Origin: Bradyrhizobium glycinis
GTDB taxonomy: Bacteria > Pseudomonadota > Alphaproteobacteria > Rhizobiales > Xanthobacteraceae
Length of the DNA: 64,000 nucleotides
Assembly: GCF_016031655.1 (NCBI RefSeq)
Contig: NZ_JACCHQ010000009.1
Coordinates: forward strand, 124,001-188,000
Reading direction: 5' to 3'
Numbering within the stretch: the first letter of the stretch is position 1; every line of letters starts with the position of its first letter. A program made the position numbers and the translations under genes. Below are positions 62,997-64,000 of this stretch, one piece after another. The notes under the pieces were generated by a model. The model ran no database searches. It was given only the letters and a program-made list of their open reading frames with translations, and was not told the DNA's origin.

Positions 62997-64000
62997 TCAG
63001 CAGGAGTTCGAACGTTTGGAGCCTGCAGCGCGCCGAAGACCTGACTTCGCCGCGCTCAAAGCCGCAGCGAGCTCGTCGATGTGATAGGGCTTGGACAGGA
63101 TCTCGATACCCGCGCCTTCCGCTTCATGGACCGAGGCTTCGGCGTATCCGCTGGTCAGCAATATCGGTATGTCGCTTCGTCTCTTCCTGATCTCGCGCGC
63201 AAGCTCGATTCCGTTCATGCCGCCCGGCATCATGATGTCCGAGAAAATCAGATCGATGGGACGGCCATCTGCCAAGGCACCAAGCGCTGCCGCGGCACTG
63301 GAAGCCAGTGTGACCTCGTAACCGAGCTGACCGAGCATCTCGCTGACCAGCGCGGCAACCTCGTTATCGTCCTCCACCAGCAGGATCTGCCCCTGATTGC
63401 TCTTTTTCGGGCGCACCCTGGTGAGGTCGATGAGGTGTCGCTCGCCGGAAGGAGTCTCGAAGGATCGCGGCAGGTACAGCTCGATGCTCGTGCCTCGTCC
63501 GACCTCCGATTGAATTCGCACCGTGCCTCGCGACTGCGTCGCAAATCCATGGACTTGCGCGAGTCCAAGTCCCGACCCCTTGCCGATGTCTTTGGTGGTG
63601 AAGAACGGCTCGAACACCCGCGACATGATCTCCGGAGGCATGCCGACGCCTGTGTCGATGACAGACAGCCGAACGTAGTCGCCGGCGATCTCTCCATCGT
63701 TCAGGTCGGGTAGATTTTCGCCGCGCACGACGATCGTGCCGCCATTGGGCATGGCGTCGCGGGCGTTGACGGCCAGGTTGAGAATGACGAGCTCGAGCTC
63801 GCCGGGATCGACCTCCACCGGCCAAAGCTGCTCCGGAAAATCAAACTCGACATGGACGTCGCCCCTCAGGCTGCGATCGAGCAGTTCACGCATGCCGCCG
63901 ATCTGCGCGGCGACGTCGACGGGCTCCGGCCGGAGCTTCTGCCGCCGAGAAAATGCCAGAAGCTGCTTGGTCAAGCTGGCACCGCGCTGCGCGGCCTGGA
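62997..64000 (-). CDS. hybrid sensor histidine kinase with C-terminal receiver, 5' end outside the window
   Basis: Runs off the right edge; the frame stays open to base 64000 (QAAQRGASLTKQLLAFSRRQ), so sensor and most of the dimerisation/His region are missing. Visible are the N box LVILNLAVNARDAMPNGG, G1 DTGVGMPPEI, F/G2 FEPFFTTKDIGKGSGLGLA, and a receiver domain (ILLVEDDNEVAALVSEMLGQ, phosphoacceptor Asp in LIFSDIMMPGGMNGIEL, Thr in LLTSGYAE, Lys in LSKPYHIDE). The TTG at 63974 is not the true start. Ends SKRSNSC. Confidence 0.94.
   Translation of the reverse strand, partial: QAAQRGASLTKQLLAFSRRQKLRPEPVDVAAQIGGMRELLDRSLRGDVHVEFDFPEQLWPVEVDPGELELVILNLAVNARDAMPNGGTIVVRGENLPDLNDGEIAGDYVRLSVIDTGVGMPPEIMSRVFEPFFTTKDIGKGSGLGLAQVHGFATQSRGTVRIQSEVGRGTSIELYLPRSFETPSGERHLIDLTRVRPKKSNQGQILLVEDDNEVAALVSEMLGQLGYEVTLASSAAAALGALADGRPIDLIFSDIMMPGGMNGIELAREIRKRRSDIPILLTSGYAEASVHEAEGAGIEILSKPYHIDELAAALSAAKSGLRRAAGSKRSNSC

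Overview
The window is high-GC chromosomal DNA from an alphaproteobacterium, most likely Bradyrhizobium or a close Nitrobacteraceae relative. This is inferred from the GlyQ/GlyS, PpdK, PrmA and Flp protein types, from the many small proteins of a kind I associate with this group (DUF1236, DUF3096, DUF1328, short basic ORFs), and from several families of intergenic palindromes. No rRNA, tRNA, CRISPR array, phage or insertion sequence was recognised. Genes sit on both strands in short operons.

Layout. 0-8.3 kb: a truncated S49 peptidase, glyQ-glyS (both subunits of glycyl-tRNA synthetase), a secreted DUF1236 protein, a 51-residue DUF3096 membrane protein and ppdK with a histone-like N-terminal tail. 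8.4-15.1 kb: a Bcr/CflA drug exporter, an M24 aminopeptidase P, a small protein behind a sigma-54-like promoter, prmA, a Flp pilin and a phytoene-desaturase-like oxidoreductase. 15.3-23.6 kb: a fused membrane/spermidine-synthase protein, a periplasmic phosphodiesterase, an L,D-transpeptidase, a two-gene ABC exporter and a tandem pair of secreted alpha/beta-hydrolase-like proteins. 23.6-26.6 kb: a tartrate/D-malate dehydrogenase divergent from a LysR regulator and an aspartate dehydrogenase, with a clear LysR box between them. 26.7-36.2 kb: a sugar-dehydrogenase-like beta-propeller, an ICMT-like methyltransferase, an epimerase, an Mpo1-like protein, a Cys-rich/OmpA gene pair, an orphan HicB, uvrD, DUF1328 and a thioesterase. 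36.3-42.7 kb: a D-lactate-dehydrogenase-type flavoenzyme, a Gly/His-rich secreted protein, a caspase-like protein, and a LysR/DoxX divergent pair. 43-52.2 kb: a TRAP transporter operon with a 2-hydroxyacid dehydrogenase, a lone Liv-type binding protein, a CHASE-GGDEF-EAL protein and an OFA-type transporter. 52.2-55.3 kb: a cluster of tiny genes around cspA and a second-type rpsU. 55.4-64 kb: a TetR/P450 pair with a perfect operator palindrome, a giant AsmA protein, a DUF2336 protein and a truncated hybrid histidine kinase.

The most unusual signals are: a palindromic repeat that recurs between genes and is also translated in frame inside uvrD next to its catalytic motifs; a palindrome arm that supplies the prmA stop codon; a 32-residue membrane microprotein overlapping a gene that itself appears to contain a second in-frame gene with its own ribosome-binding site; and paired hydrolase paralogues of which one carries a LysM domain. 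Most of the remaining content is ordinary core and accessory metabolism.
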